Source: an uncultured Comamonadaceae bacterium
GTDB lineage: Bacteria > Pseudomonadota > Gammaproteobacteria > Burkholderiales > Burkholderiaceae_C
DNA length: 15,474 nt
Assembly (NCBI GenBank): GCA_937893415.1
Contig: CALBWZ010000389.1
Coordinates: forward strand, 1 to 15,474
Direction: 5' to 3'
Positions 7,209 through 14,622 of the stretch are shown here, one piece after another. Within the stretch, counting starts at the first letter, position 1; each line of letters opens with the position of its first letter. Below the pieces are notes generated by a model. It ran no database searches and was not told where the DNA came from. It saw only the letters and a list, made by a program, of their open reading frames with translations. The position numbers and the translations under genes are program-made.

Positions 7209-8171
7209 ATGACATCACCATACTTGCCACCAAGTTCAAGCACCGAGGCCACGCCTTGGCTGCGCTTCAAGACGTTCGTGCTGTTGGTGGTGCTGGGCGT
7301 GCTTCTCATTGGCAGCACCACTTATATTTTGTATGCCCGCGGCGTGTTTGAAAAAACCCAGCGTTTGGTGCTGTTCACTGACGATGCCGAAGGTGTGTTG
7401 GTTGGTATGAACATGACATTTGCTGGCTTTCCGCTGGGGCGAATCACCCGCATCAGCTTGGGCGACGACGGCAATGCGCGACTAGATGTTGACATCCCAC
7501 AGGCCGATGCCAAGTGGCTGCGCACCTCTAGCGTGTTCACCCTTGAGCGGGGCTTGGTAGGCGGTAGCAAGATCAAGGCCTATACAGGGCTGATGGAAGA
7601 TGCGTTGTTGCCCAATAACGCCCAGCGCACATTGCTGCGAGGGGACGCTACCGCGCAGATACCGTTCATTACATCGGCGGCTAAAAGCTTAATTGAAGAA
7701 CTCAGAGCGCTGGTGGCAAAAACCAACAGCGACCAAGGCGCTTTGGGCGTGATGATGGGCAACGATGCAGACCGTGCCAACGTTATACAGCTGCTCACAC
7801 AAACCCACACCTTGTTGGGCAATGTAGACGGTGTGGTGAACCGCGCTGACAAGCAGGTGTTTGGACGCGGCGGCTTGGTCCCCCAAGGCACCAAAACGCT
7901 GGTTCAAGTCAACCAGTCCTTGTCGGAAGCCAGTCAGATGCTCAACCAAGCTGCCAACGTGTTGGTTGATGTGCAAGCCAGCCTACAGCGCGTTGATGGT
8001 GTGCTGCAAGACGCACAGTCAATCAGTGCCTCAGCCAAAGCAGCCAGCGTCGATTTGGTAAGCTTGCGCACCGAGCTTGATAGCAGCTTGCGTCAAATTA
8101 ATAACCTCATGGCCACGCTTCAAACCACTTGGCCATTGGGCAACGCGCCCAAGCCACTACAGTTGCCTTAA
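7209..8171 (+). CDS. MlaD/MCE-domain lipid transport protein
   Basis: A 320-residue MCE protein, the substrate-binding part of Mla/Yrb-type lipid transporters. It is anchored in the inner membrane with the bulk in the periplasm. One transmembrane helix spans about 20-42. The MCE domain follows (about 52-127), with the family pattern visible as 'TDDAEGVLVGMNMTFAGFPLGRI' split around residues 57-79, and a Gly-rich strand 'GLVGGSKIKA' at 115-124. Residues 155-310 are rich in hydrophobic heptads, Gln and Ser, and are predicted helical; in related proteins this region forms the tunnel or needle made by six subunits. Total length is typical. It lies 87 bp after the MlaE-like permease and 79 bp before the lipoprotein gene. 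No Shine-Dalgarno is obvious at the ATG. Confidence 0.93.
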   Translation: MTSPYLPPSSSTEATPWLRFKTFVLLVVLGVLLIGSTTYILYARGVFEKTQRLVLFTDDAEGVLVGMNMTFAGFPLGRITRISLGDDGNARLDVDIPQADAKWLRTSSVFTLERGLVGGSKIKAYTGLMEDALLPNNAQRTLLRGDATAQIPFITSAAKSLIEELRALVAKTNSDQGALGVMMGNDADRANVIQLLTQTHTLLGNVDGVVNRADKQVFGRGGLVPQGTKTLVQVNQSLSEASQMLNQAANVLVDVQASLQRVDGVLQDAQSISASAKAASVDLVSLRTELDSSLRQINNLMATLQTTWPLGNAPKPLQLP

Positions 8172-8178
8172 TATGTTC

Positions 8179-8226
8179 ACAAGCACAAGCACAAGCACAA
8201 GCACAAGCACAAGCACAAGCACAAGC
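8179..8226 (+). repeat. Perfect hexanucleotide tandem repeat, (ACAAGC)8
   Basis: Eight uninterrupted copies of ACAAGC lie 8 bp after the MlaD-type gene stop and end 24 bp before the preferred start of the next gene. If translation begins at the ATG at 8173, the repeat encodes (Thr-Ser)8. A 6-bp unit changes length in frame, so slippage would alter leader spacing or Thr-Ser copy number without frameshifting. Confidence 0.97.
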
Positions 8227-8250
8227 GCCGCCGCAACCAACAACGAGACA

Positions 8251-8958
8251 ATGCGACCCATGTTGTTCAACTTCACATTGCTGATTCGCCTTGGGGCTGG
8301 CGTTGCTGTGGCTGCGCTATTGGGTTGTGCACAAGCACCTGTAGCAGAGTGGCAAGGTACGTCGGTTCAGGCGTCTCAGCGCGGCGTGCAAGCTTATCTG
8401 GTAGGCATGGGCCAGGTGGCAGACATAGAGTTTGAAAATGCCAGGCGCGCCGTGGGCAGCACGGCCAACTTAGAGGCGGTTGCCAATGTAGAGTTGCTGC
8501 AATGCGCGGCGCGTATCGCCAGTTTGGAGGCACTTGTATGCACCCCCTCGGTTGATGCGGCCTACATGAGCCAAGCCCAGTTGGTCTACCTCAACTACCT
8601 CAACGCCATGCTGCCAGTTGAGGCCAAGGCTGCGTTGTTGCCTGCTGCGCAACGCAAGGTTGTGCTCGCGCTCAGGACCGGTGTCAGCATGGAGGCAGTG
8701 GTGCGCGACATGCAAACCAGCAACGATCAACCCCTCAGTACCCTGCTGGCATGTGCCATAGCCAACCAGCACCAAGCCGCCCCACTCGCAGTGGTGGGTC
8801 AGGCAGTCGACATTGCCTCCGCTCAGGGCTGGCGCAGGCCATTGCTGGCTTGGTTGTCTGTGCAACGCAACTTGGCTTTAGAGCAAGGCAACACCAGCTT
8901 GTCGGCTGAGGCTCAGCAGCGCATTGATTTATTGGTCCGTACGGCCGCTGCCCGCTAA
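8251..8958 (+). CDS. Predicted lipoprotein in the Mla-like cassette, function unknown
   Basis: A 235-residue lipoprotein. Residues 1-25 form a signal peptide (Arg2, Arg13, hydrophobic core) with lipobox ALLGC and lipidated Cys26. The mature part is helical, with three Cys and the motif 'ASAQGWRRPLLAWLSVQ' (195-211), which I recall from Comamonadaceae lipoproteins encoded beside MlaD-type genes. I see no PqiC/YmbA-type auxiliary-lipoprotein signature, and the pattern looks like a TPR-like helical repeat, which is inference. Start choice: the ATG at 8251 gives a normal-length signal peptide. The in-frame ATG at 8173 would place a (Thr-Ser)8 tract and 26 extra residues in front, giving an atypical 51-residue leader. 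Neither has a strong Shine-Dalgarno. The gene ends 37 bp from the convergent AEC transporter. A role in lipid trafficking is suggested by position only. Confidence 0.8.
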   Translation: MRPMLFNFTLLIRLGAGVAVAALLGCAQAPVAEWQGTSVQASQRGVQAYLVGMGQVADIEFENARRAVGSTANLEAVANVELLQCAARIASLEALVCTPSVDAAYMSQAQLVYLNYLNAMLPVEAKAALLPAAQRKVVLALRTGVSMEAVVRDMQTSNDQPLSTLLACAIANQHQAAPLAVVGQAVDIASAQGWRRPLLAWLSVQRNLALEQGNTSLSAEAQQRIDLLVRTAAAR

Positions 8959-8995
8959 CCGTTGGCTGTCATGGCTGCGCGCCAATCCATGGGAT

Positions 8996-9934
8996 CTAAG
9001 GGCTGGGCATATCCAAGCCGCCCAGCATACCCAGCGCAAACGGCAAACTCAGCATGGCCAGCAAGGTCGACAAGGTCACCAAGCTGGCCACGTAGGGGCC
9101 GTTAAATCCCATGCGTGCGGCCAACACATAGGCGCTTGAAGCTGTTGGCATGGCTGCAAAGATAAGCAGCACAGTTGTTTGCGTGGCATCAAGTTGGAAG
9201 GCTTTGGCCAACAGCCAAGCCACTATGGGCAATACAAGGTGCTTGATGCCCAGTACAGCAACCCCAAGCACTTTGGCGCGTGGCAGTGCAGACAGTTGCA
9301 TGCCTGCACCAGCGGCCATCAGTCCCAATACCAAGCCAGTTTGCCCCAGTCTGGAGAACGTAGGCGCCAGCCACTCTGGCATGTGAAAGCCCATGAGGTT
9401 GGCCAGCAAACCCAAGAATGTGGCCCATATCAGCGGGTTTTCCACCAGCTCTCGGCCCAAGCCTTTTTGACCGTGTCTGGCCATAGGCCACACCGCACCA
9501 ATGTTGTACAAGGGCACGCAAATGCCAATCAGTACCGCAACCAGCAGAAGCCCTGGGTCGCCCACTACTTTTTGGGTGATGGCCAAGGCAATAAAGGAGT
9601 TGAATCTGAAGCCGATTTGCGCACTGGCCGCATGGTCTCGCACATCAAAATAGCGGTTGGCAATGGGCCATTTGACCACCGAGTAGGCCAGCGTAATACC
9701 AGCTGCCGCCAAGCACAGGCCAGCCAAAATGAACTGTGAGGTGCTGTTGACATCCAATGGGTAGCGCGTGATGCTGTGAAACAGCAGCACCGGAAACAAG
9801 AAGAAATAGACCAAGGCATTGACCTGGGCCCACACCGTTGTGTTGAGCTTGGTGAACCTGCAAATCAGGTAGCCGCAGGCAATCAGGGCGAAATCGGGGA
9901 GTAAGAGTTGGGCGTAGTACACGGCGGTCAGCAT
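8996..9934 (-). CDS. AEC-family (auxin efflux carrier type) transporter
   Basis: A 312-residue inner-membrane protein with about ten hydrophobic segments in the two five-helix bundles typical of the AEC family, which exports or exchanges small carboxylates and related solutes in bacteria. Recognisable blocks are the N-terminal 'LLLPDFALIACGYL' (10-23), 'ALVYFFLFPVLLFHS' (40-54), 'PLYNIGAVW' in the middle, 'ENPLIWA' and 'AAMPTASSAYVLA' near the C-terminus. I preferred the ATG at 9934 over an in-frame TTG at 9955. Neither has a clear Shine-Dalgarno. It is divergent from xerD, with 65 bp between starts. The substrate cannot be assigned. Confidence 0.92.
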   Translation of the reverse strand: MLTAVYYAQLLLPDFALIACGYLICRFTKLNTTVWAQVNALVYFFLFPVLLFHSITRYPLDVNSTSQFILAGLCLAAAGITLAYSVVKWPIANRYFDVRDHAASAQIGFRFNSFIALAITQKVVGDPGLLLVAVLIGICVPLYNIGAVWPMARHGQKGLGRELVENPLIWATFLGLLANLMGFHMPEWLAPTFSRLGQTGLVLGLMAAGAGMQLSALPRAKVLGVAVLGIKHLVLPIVAWLLAKAFQLDATQTTVLLIFAAMPTASSAYVLAARMGFNGPYVASLVTLSTLLAMLSLPFALGMLGGLDMPSP

Positions 9935-9999
9935 AGCTGTTTTTTGAAAAGACAATGTACAAACCCTCCATCGCCCGCTTTTTTGCTATGGTGTAGCCC

Positions 10000-10941
10000 A
10001 TGAACAAACCTAGCGCTGATGCTGCAAGCGCACCACCCGCTGAGCACGCCCACATTGACGTTTTTATAGACGCTATGTGGCTCGAGCACGGCTTGGCCAC
10101 CAATACCTTGTCCAGTTACCGCGCTGATTTGACTTCGCTGGTGGCGTGGCTGAAGCCGCAAGGCGTCAGCCTGCTGGCCACCGAGTGGCACCACCTGAGT
10201 GCCTATATGGGGGTGCGGTACAGCACCAGTAAAGCCAGCACTGCCAACCGCCGCCTGAGCGTGTTTAAGCGGTTTTTTAGATGGGCTCTTAGAGAGCACT
10301 TGGTTGCGCTAGACCCCAGCATGCAGCTGTTGCCCGCCAAGCAGGGCCCACGTTTGCCTAAAACCTTGTCCGAAGCGCAAGTTGATGACTTGTTGTCAGC
10401 CCCCAATGTGGAGACGCCGCTTGGCTTGCGTGACCGTGCCATGCTGGAGTTGATGTATGCCAGTGGCCTGCGGGTGAGCGAGTTGGTTGGGCTCAAAGTG
10501 TTTCAAGTCAGCCCATCCGAGCAAGTGCTGAAGGTCATGGGCAAAGGCAGCAAAGAGCGCTTGGTGCCATTTGGTAGGGCTGCCCACCATTGGCTAGACC
10601 GCTACGGCGCATCGGCCAGGGCGGACTTGCTGGCTGGTCAGCGCACCGATGACTTGTTTGTGACCCGCAGAGGCTCAGGCATGAGCCGTGTGATGTTTTG
10701 GAATGTGGTTAAAAAATACGCAACCATTGCGGGTATTCACAGCGCTTTGTCACCGCACACGCTGCGCCACGCATTTGCCACACATTTGATCAACCACGGT
10801 GCAGATTTGCGCGCTGTGCAGTTGTTACTGGGGCATGCCGATATTTCCACCACCACTATTTACACGCATGTGGCACGTGAACGGCTGCAGCAGTTGCATG
10901 CAGCGCACCACCCGCGTGGCGGCGGTATATCAGGTCAGTAA
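10000..10941 (+). CDS. xerD: Site-specific tyrosine recombinase XerD
   Basis: XerD works with XerC and FtsK at dif to resolve chromosome dimers. The 313 residues contain the N-terminal SAM-like DNA-binding domain (about 17-105) and the catalytic domain (about 120-300). The catalytic residues are all visible: Arg158 (SGLRVSEL), Lys182 (GKGSKER), His253 and Arg256 (SPHTLRHAFATH), His279 (LLGHADIST) and nucleophile Tyr288 (IYTHV). The text 'FIDAMWLEHGLATNTLSSYRADL', split around 22-44, and 'LPKTLSEAQVDDLL' (119-132) match XerD rather than XerC. An N-terminal extension of about 16 residues is Ala/Pro-rich. The ATG at 10000 has no strong Shine-Dalgarno. Its 3' end overlaps the convergent DUF455 gene by 12 bp. 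Confidence 0.96.
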   Translation: MNKPSADAASAPPAEHAHIDVFIDAMWLEHGLATNTLSSYRADLTSLVAWLKPQGVSLLATEWHHLSAYMGVRYSTSKASTANRRLSVFKRFFRWALREHLVALDPSMQLLPAKQGPRLPKTLSEAQVDDLLSAPNVETPLGLRDRAMLELMYASGLRVSELVGLKVFQVSPSEQVLKVMGKGSKERLVPFGRAAHHWLDRYGASARADLLAGQRTDDLFVTRRGSGMSRVMFWNVVKKYATIAGIHSALSPHTLRHAFATHLINHGADLRAVQLLLGHADISTTTIYTHVARERLQQLHAAHHPRGGGISGQ

Positions 10942-11766
10942 GTAGGCCAGTTCTTCTTCGCTAAAGCCAGCAGCGCGTCTGGCTTCGTTGTTAAACGGTG
11001 GTTTGAGTTTGGGTGCATCGTAGGTGGCTACCAGCTCAGCGTAATGCGCCACTGGTCCAAGGCCTTGTTGCATGCACAGGTGCTTGTACCAATGGTTGCC
11101 AATGGCTACATGGCCTACTTCTTCGCTCAATATAAAGTCCAATATCGCCACCGTTTGCAACGCGTCTGGTGTGTTGACGGTGCGCAGCTTGGCTTGTATC
11201 AGCGGCGTGGCATCTAACCCGCGCGCCTCAAGCGTTCTGGGAACCAAAGCCATACGCGCGGTGATGTTGACCGCTGTTTTTTCGCACATCAACCACAAGC
11301 CGTCGTGCGCGGTGAAGTCGCCGTAAGACCAGGGCTCGTTGGACTGCAAGCTGGTCAAGTGCTTGGACAGCATGTCAAAGTGTGTGGATTCTTCATAGGC
11401 CACGCGCAGCCAATCCATATAAAAAGCAGTGGGCATGCCTGCATACCGCCACACCGCGTCTAGTGCCAAGTTGATGGCATTGAATTCAATATGGCATATA
11501 GCGTGCACCAATGCGGCACGTCCAGCCAGCGTGTGCACCGAGCGTGTGGGCACTTTGCCTGGGTGCACCAAGATGGGCTTGTCAGGTCGTCCTGGCAGCG
11601 TTTTTTCAGCCTCTAGCGCAGCGTTGCTTGTCGCATCTGTCCATTCAAATGTTTGTGCGTATTGCCATAATGCGCGCAGGGCATCCACTTTTTCGGTGGG
11701 CTGTTTGACTTGCAAGGCTTGTAAAGCCAATGCACGCGGATTAATGGGGGTAGACACTGTGCTCAT
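10930..11766 (-). CDS. DUF455 ferritin-like protein
   Basis: A 278-residue soluble protein of the DUF455 family, which has a ferritin-like four-helix bundle related to diiron hydroxylases such as MiaE. Candidate metal ligands are Glu94 with His92 (CHIEFNAI), Glu125/126 and His129 (YEESTHFDML), and Glu215/216 with His219 (SEEVGHVAIG), which give the spaced E...ExxH...ExxH pattern. The molecular function is not established, and I do not assign a substrate. Length is normal for the family. It is convergent with xerD (12-bp overlap) and divergent from the carbonic anhydrase gene, 50 bp away, where the two promoters must lie. Confidence 0.93.
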   Translation of the reverse strand: MSTVSTPINPRALALQALQVKQPTEKVDALRALWQYAQTFEWTDATSNAALEAEKTLPGRPDKPILVHPGKVPTRSVHTLAGRAALVHAICHIEFNAINLALDAVWRYAGMPTAFYMDWLRVAYEESTHFDMLSKHLTSLQSNEPWSYGDFTAHDGLWLMCEKTAVNITARMALVPRTLEARGLDATPLIQAKLRTVNTPDALQTVAILDFILSEEVGHVAIGNHWYKHLCMQQGLGPVAHYAELVATYDAPKLKPPFNNEARRAAGFSEEELAYLLT

Positions 11767-11804
11767 CTATAAATTGTATGAGGTGTCCCTGCCCAAGACG
11801 AATG

Positions 11805-11810
11805 AAAGGA
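11805..11810 (+). promoter_or_regulatory. Ribosome binding site deciding the carbonic anhydrase start
   Basis: AAAGGA lies 6 bp before the ATG at 11817. This favours that start over in-frame upstream codons from 11778, which would add 13 unconserved residues. Confidence 0.8.
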
Positions 11811-11816
11811 CAAGCG

Positions 11817-12347
11817 ATGGCTATTTATCAACTGGATCAAGACCTACCGACAATTGCCCCCTCTGCTTGGGTGGCTGACACTGCGCAAGTCATAGGTGTT
11901 GTGACCCTTATGGACAACGCCAGTGTGTGGTTTGGCGCAGTGGTGCGCGGCGACACGTCTACCATACACATTGGTAAAAACAGCAATATTCAAGATGCCA
12001 GCGTGTTGCACGCAGATGTGGGTATGCCACTCCATGTTGGTGACAACGTGACTGTGGGTCACCAGGTCATGTTGCATGGTTGCACCATTGGAGACGGCTC
12101 ACTGATTGGCATTGGCGCTGTGGTGCTCAACGGCGCGGTCATTGGCAAGCACTGTTTGGTTGGAGCGGGTGCTTTGGTGACCGAGGGTAAAGTCTTCCCA
12201 GATGGCAGCATGATTTTGGGCAGTCCCGCCAAGGTGGTAAAGCAGCTGACCCCAGAACAAATGGCAGGCTTGGAAGCCAGCGCGCAGCATTATGTGGACA
12301 ATGCCCTGCGCTTTAAAAATGGGCTCAAGCGCATAGACCAGCCTTAA
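11817..12347 (+). CDS. Gamma-class carbonic anhydrase family protein (YrdA/PaaY-like)
   Basis: A 176-residue left-handed beta-helix protein of the gamma-carbonic anhydrase family. It has repeated hexapeptides such as IHIGKN, VHVG-like and TIGDGSLIGIGAVVL, and the three zinc histidines His65 (VLHAD), His82 and His87 (VGHQVMLHG). RGD at 44-46 is also conserved in this family. The C-terminal 35 residues form a charged helix that packs on the trimer. Many bacterial members are weak or inactive carbonic anhydrases, or work with acyl-CoA pathways, so catalysis is not certain. The start is set by AAAGGA. It is convergent with the cytidine deaminase gene, 17 bp away. Confidence 0.94.
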   Translation: MAIYQLDQDLPTIAPSAWVADTAQVIGVVTLMDNASVWFGAVVRGDTSTIHIGKNSNIQDASVLHADVGMPLHVGDNVTVGHQVMLHGCTIGDGSLIGIGAVVLNGAVIGKHCLVGAGALVTEGKVFPDGSMILGSPAKVVKQLTPEQMAGLEASAQHYVDNALRFKNGLKRIDQP

Positions 12348-12364
12348 CAAGCCCTTGTTGCCAT

Positions 12365-13399
12365 TTATAGCTGTTTGAGGGCGTAGTAGGCCAACGTGGC
12401 TTGAGGTGCATAGGCGCTCAAGGTGGCGGTGGTGACGCCCACCTGTGAGGCCTTGGTGGGCACCTCTGCCAAGGCGGCTCGCACCACGGTTCTGGTCAGG
12501 CCCAGTGGCTTGTTCAAATGCATGAAGGCCAGTGCTGACTGCAACGGCGACAAGCTGGGGTTGTGTGCGGCGTTTTCGCCATGGCGGCCTGCAAAGATGG
12601 TCGCGTCGTCCAGCTGAATGGCCACGCCTGCATAGGCATGCCCCGTGTCTGTGGGGTAGGGGGCATAGCTGGCGGCGGCGGCGGCTAGCGCAGCGACTGC
12701 CAATGCAGGTGGTGCGTGTTGGTCTACGGCATCGCTAAAACCGATGTGGTGTTGCCCCAACGCGGGATTCATCAAGCCGCCATCAATCCCTAAATCTTTG
12801 GGACCAAAAGCCTCAGGTAACAAGGCTGTGAACGGCCGTTCGTTGTAGGCATAAGCCACGGTGCTGTCGGGCAGGGGCAACAAGACTGTTAAGACCTGTG
12901 AGCTGGCCAGCTCGTTGATGAATTGCCGACAATAGCCACACGGTGCCGCACTAATGGCCAGCACGGCCACACCTGTTTGGCCGTTGAGCCAAGCGTTGTT
13001 GATGGCGCATTGCTCAGCGTGAATAGAGCTGCTGAGTGCGGCACTAGAAAACTCAAAATTGGCACCCATATACAAACTTCTAGCGCCGCTGGCTTGCAAG
13101 TCTGTGCCTGCGGCTACGGCCCCTACTGGGTAGTGAGATACCGGCACGACAGCATATTGCTGCGCTATAGGCAGCAGGCGCATCATCAGACCGCCCAAGT
13201 CGCAGCGCAGCGTCGCCATGAGTTGGGCCACCACGCTGTGGGCCAGCACACCACGGCTCAGCCTGATGTGGTCAATGGTGGGCTGTAGCTCTACGGGGAA
13301 AGCGCTGAGTGCCAGTTGCCATGCCGGACTGGCTGTCTGCTGGGTACGTGCCGCAACCGGAGTGGTGGCGTGCATGGTGTCGGTGTGTGGTGTGGGCAT
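12365..13399 (-). CDS. cdd: Cytidine deaminase, two-domain dimeric type
   Basis: Cytidine deaminase hydrolyses cytidine and deoxycytidine to uridine forms for pyrimidine salvage. The protein has an N-terminal catalytic domain with HAEQ (His127 as zinc ligand, Glu129 as proton shuttle) and PCGYCRQF (Cys154 and Cys157 as zinc ligands), and NFEF (114-117) for ribose binding. A degenerate second deaminase domain follows (about 205-340), as in E. coli Cdd. At 344 residues it is longer than the roughly 294-residue E. coli enzyme. The excess includes an N-terminal extension of about 25 residues rich in Thr/Ala/Gln and Ala-rich loops near 231-242. The ATG at 13399 has no clear Shine-Dalgarno; Met9 is an alternative start. 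Upstream of it lie three TAGAGG copies (CCTCTA on the coding strand). It is divergent from hslO. Confidence 0.93.
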   Translation of the reverse strand: MPTPHTDTMHATTPVAARTQQTASPAWQLALSAFPVELQPTIDHIRLSRGVLAHSVVAQLMATLRCDLGGLMMRLLPIAQQYAVVPVSHYPVGAVAAGTDLQASGARSLYMGANFEFSSAALSSSIHAEQCAINNAWLNGQTGVAVLAISAAPCGYCRQFINELASSQVLTVLLPLPDSTVAYAYNERPFTALLPEAFGPKDLGIDGGLMNPALGQHHIGFSDAVDQHAPPALAVAALAAAAASYAPYPTDTGHAYAGVAIQLDDATIFAGRHGENAAHNPSLSPLQSALAFMHLNKPLGLTRTVVRAALAEVPTKASQVGVTTATLSAYAPQATLAYYALKQL

Positions 13400-13410
13400 G
13401 TTGTTGCAGC

Positions 13411-13449
13411 TAGAGGAAGTCGTACAGTCGGTAGAGGTCTTAGAGGTCT
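13411..13449 (-). repeat. Repeated CCTCTA motif upstream of cdd, including a 9-bp tandem repeat
   Basis: TAGAGG (CCTCTA on the cdd strand) occurs at 13411, 13432 and 13441. The last two are part of a perfect tandem TAGAGGTCT TAGAGGTCT (13432-13449). Flanking this is an inverted pair, CAGTCG (13425-13430) and CGACTG (13455-13460). Position 12-50 bp before the cdd start would suit an operator or leader element; this is inference. Confidence 0.6.
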
Positions 13450-13535
13450 TGGATCGACTGGTTGATGTCTGGGGTGGTTAGAGAATGTGCCGTGAGTCAA
13501 ATTCTAAAACCTTAGGACTGAAACTTGTCGGTGTA

Positions 13536-13560
13536 GTCATGAGAAAATGCATCTCATGAC
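13536..13560 (+). promoter_or_regulatory. Perfect 8-bp stem-loop in the hslO leader
   Basis: GTCATGAG (13536-13543) and CTCATGAC (13553-13560) are perfect inverted repeats with a 9-nt loop, ending 6 bp before the intrinsic terminator. Together they form a two-hairpin leader or the 3' half of a small RNA. As DNA it could also be a palindromic protein site. I do not recognise a known riboswitch class. Confidence 0.65.
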
Positions 13561-13566
13561 GAATCA

Positions 13567-13595
13567 GCCCCTTCATCGGGGCGTTTTATTTTTTA
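13567..13595 (+). terminator. Intrinsic terminator in the divergent cdd-hslO gap, pointing into hslO
   Basis: GCCCC (13567-13571), loop TTCATC, GGGGC (13578-13582), then GTTTTATTTTTT: a GC stem followed by a strong U-run on the plus strand. No gene upstream reads in this direction; cdd runs away from it. The RNA it stops must start within about 170 bp upstream, either as a small RNA or as an attenuated leader of hslO. Confidence 0.85.
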
Positions 13596-13600
13596 TGCGC

Positions 13601-13605
13601 AGGGA
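13601..13605 (+). promoter_or_regulatory. Ribosome binding site supporting the hslO GTG start
   Basis: AGGGA lies 7 bp before the GTG at 13613. An ATG at 13606 between them is in another frame and opens only seven codons before TAA, so the GTG is the real hslO start. Confidence 0.7.
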
Positions 13606-13612
13606 ATGAGCC

Positions 13613-14581
13613 GTGTCAGAGTTACATAAATTTATTTTTGAAGGTTTGCCAGTGCGAGGCGCTGTTGTGGTGCTGGACGATGCGTGGCAGGATATGCTGT
13701 CTAAGCGATCAGAGGCGGGCAAGTTCCCGCAGCCTGTGCAAAACTTATTGGGTGAGATGGCCGCCGCTGCCGTGTTGATGCAAGCCAACATCAAGTTTAA
13801 CGGTGCTGTGGTGTTGCAAATTCAGGGCGACGGCCCACTTAAAATAGCCGTGGCCGAAGTGCAGCCAGATTTTGCGGTGCGTGCCACGGCCAGTTTGCAT
13901 GGCGAGGTCTCTGAGCAAGATCAATTCAGTGACATGGTTAACGTGAACAATGCAGGCCGCTGTGCCATCACTTTAGACCCCAAAGACCGTTTGCCAGGCC
14001 AACAGCCCTACCAAGGTGTGGTGCCCTTGTATGACGACAGCGGTGGAAAAATAAACCAACTCAGTGAGGTGTTGCAGCATTACATGTTGCAAAGTGAGCA
14101 ACTGGACACGTGTTTGGTATTGGCTGCCAACGACACCCGCGCAGCAGGCCTGCTCATACAGCGATTGCCTTTGGCGGGAGAAGGAAATTTGGGCGCGACG
14201 TCTGAATCCAACGAAGATGGCATTGGCAAAAGTGATGACTACAACCGCATTGCTACCTTGGCGTCCAGCCTCAAAACCGAAGAACTGCTAACCCTGGGCG
14301 TAGAAGACCTGTTGCACAGGCTGTTCTGGGAAGAGCCTATTGCCCGCTTCATCCCGCCACAAGGGGTCGATAAGCCGCGGTTTCAGTGCAGCTGCTCTAG
14401 AGAGCGCGTCAGCGGCATGCTGTGCTCATTGGGTGCAGACGAGGTTGACAGCATCATCGCTGAGCGTGGTGACGTAGAAGTGGGCTGTGAGTTCTGCGGT
14501 GCCATGTACCGGTTTGACCCAGTTGACAGCGCGCAGTTGTTTGCGCCAAGCAGCGCTACCCCCCCCGATGTATTGCAGTAA
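13613..14581 (+). CDS. hslO: Redox-regulated chaperone Hsp33
   Basis: Hsp33 is a cytoplasmic holdase chaperone activated by oxidation and unfolding of its zinc domain. The 322 residues comprise the N-terminal substrate-binding and dimerisation domain (about 1-235) and the C-terminal redox switch. In the switch, Cys259 and Cys261 (CSC) and Cys292 and Cys295 (CEFC) form the CxC...CxxC zinc centre. Extra cysteines occur at 117, 167 and 271. A loop at 190-208 (Gly/Ser/Asp/Glu-rich) looks like a lineage insertion in the linker. Translation starts at a GTG with AGGGA upstream. No room remains for a promoter between the terminator at 13567-13595 and the start, so transcription probably enters through that terminator. 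The HAD hydrolase gene follows 41 bp downstream. Confidence 0.96.
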   Translation: MSELHKFIFEGLPVRGAVVVLDDAWQDMLSKRSEAGKFPQPVQNLLGEMAAAAVLMQANIKFNGAVVLQIQGDGPLKIAVAEVQPDFAVRATASLHGEVSEQDQFSDMVNVNNAGRCAITLDPKDRLPGQQPYQGVVPLYDDSGGKINQLSEVLQHYMLQSEQLDTCLVLAANDTRAAGLLIQRLPLAGEGNLGATSESNEDGIGKSDDYNRIATLASSLKTEELLTLGVEDLLHRLFWEEPIARFIPPQGVDKPRFQCSCSRERVSGMLCSLGADEVDSIIAERGDVEVGCEFCGAMYRFDPVDSAQLFAPSSATPPDVLQ

Positions 14582-14611
14582 CAACGCATCCCATCACAAC
14601 GAAGCTACATC

Positions 14612-14616
14612 AAGGA
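14612..14616 (+). promoter_or_regulatory. Ribosome binding site deciding the HAD hydrolase start
   Basis: AAGGA lies 6 bp before the ATG at 14623, favouring it over the in-frame TTG at 14617, which overlaps the spacer. Confidence 0.8.
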
Positions 14617-14622
14617 TTGTTT

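Noticed and set aside
8077..8250. Upstream extension of the lipoprotein gene from 8077 or 8173
   Set aside because: The extension from 8077 overlaps the MCE gene in another frame, and both would put a long extension in front of a normal lipoprotein signal peptide that begins at 8251.
9179..9739. 186-codon plus-strand frame
   Set aside because: Antisense to the AEC transporter gene, Gln/His-rich with no membrane or domain pattern.
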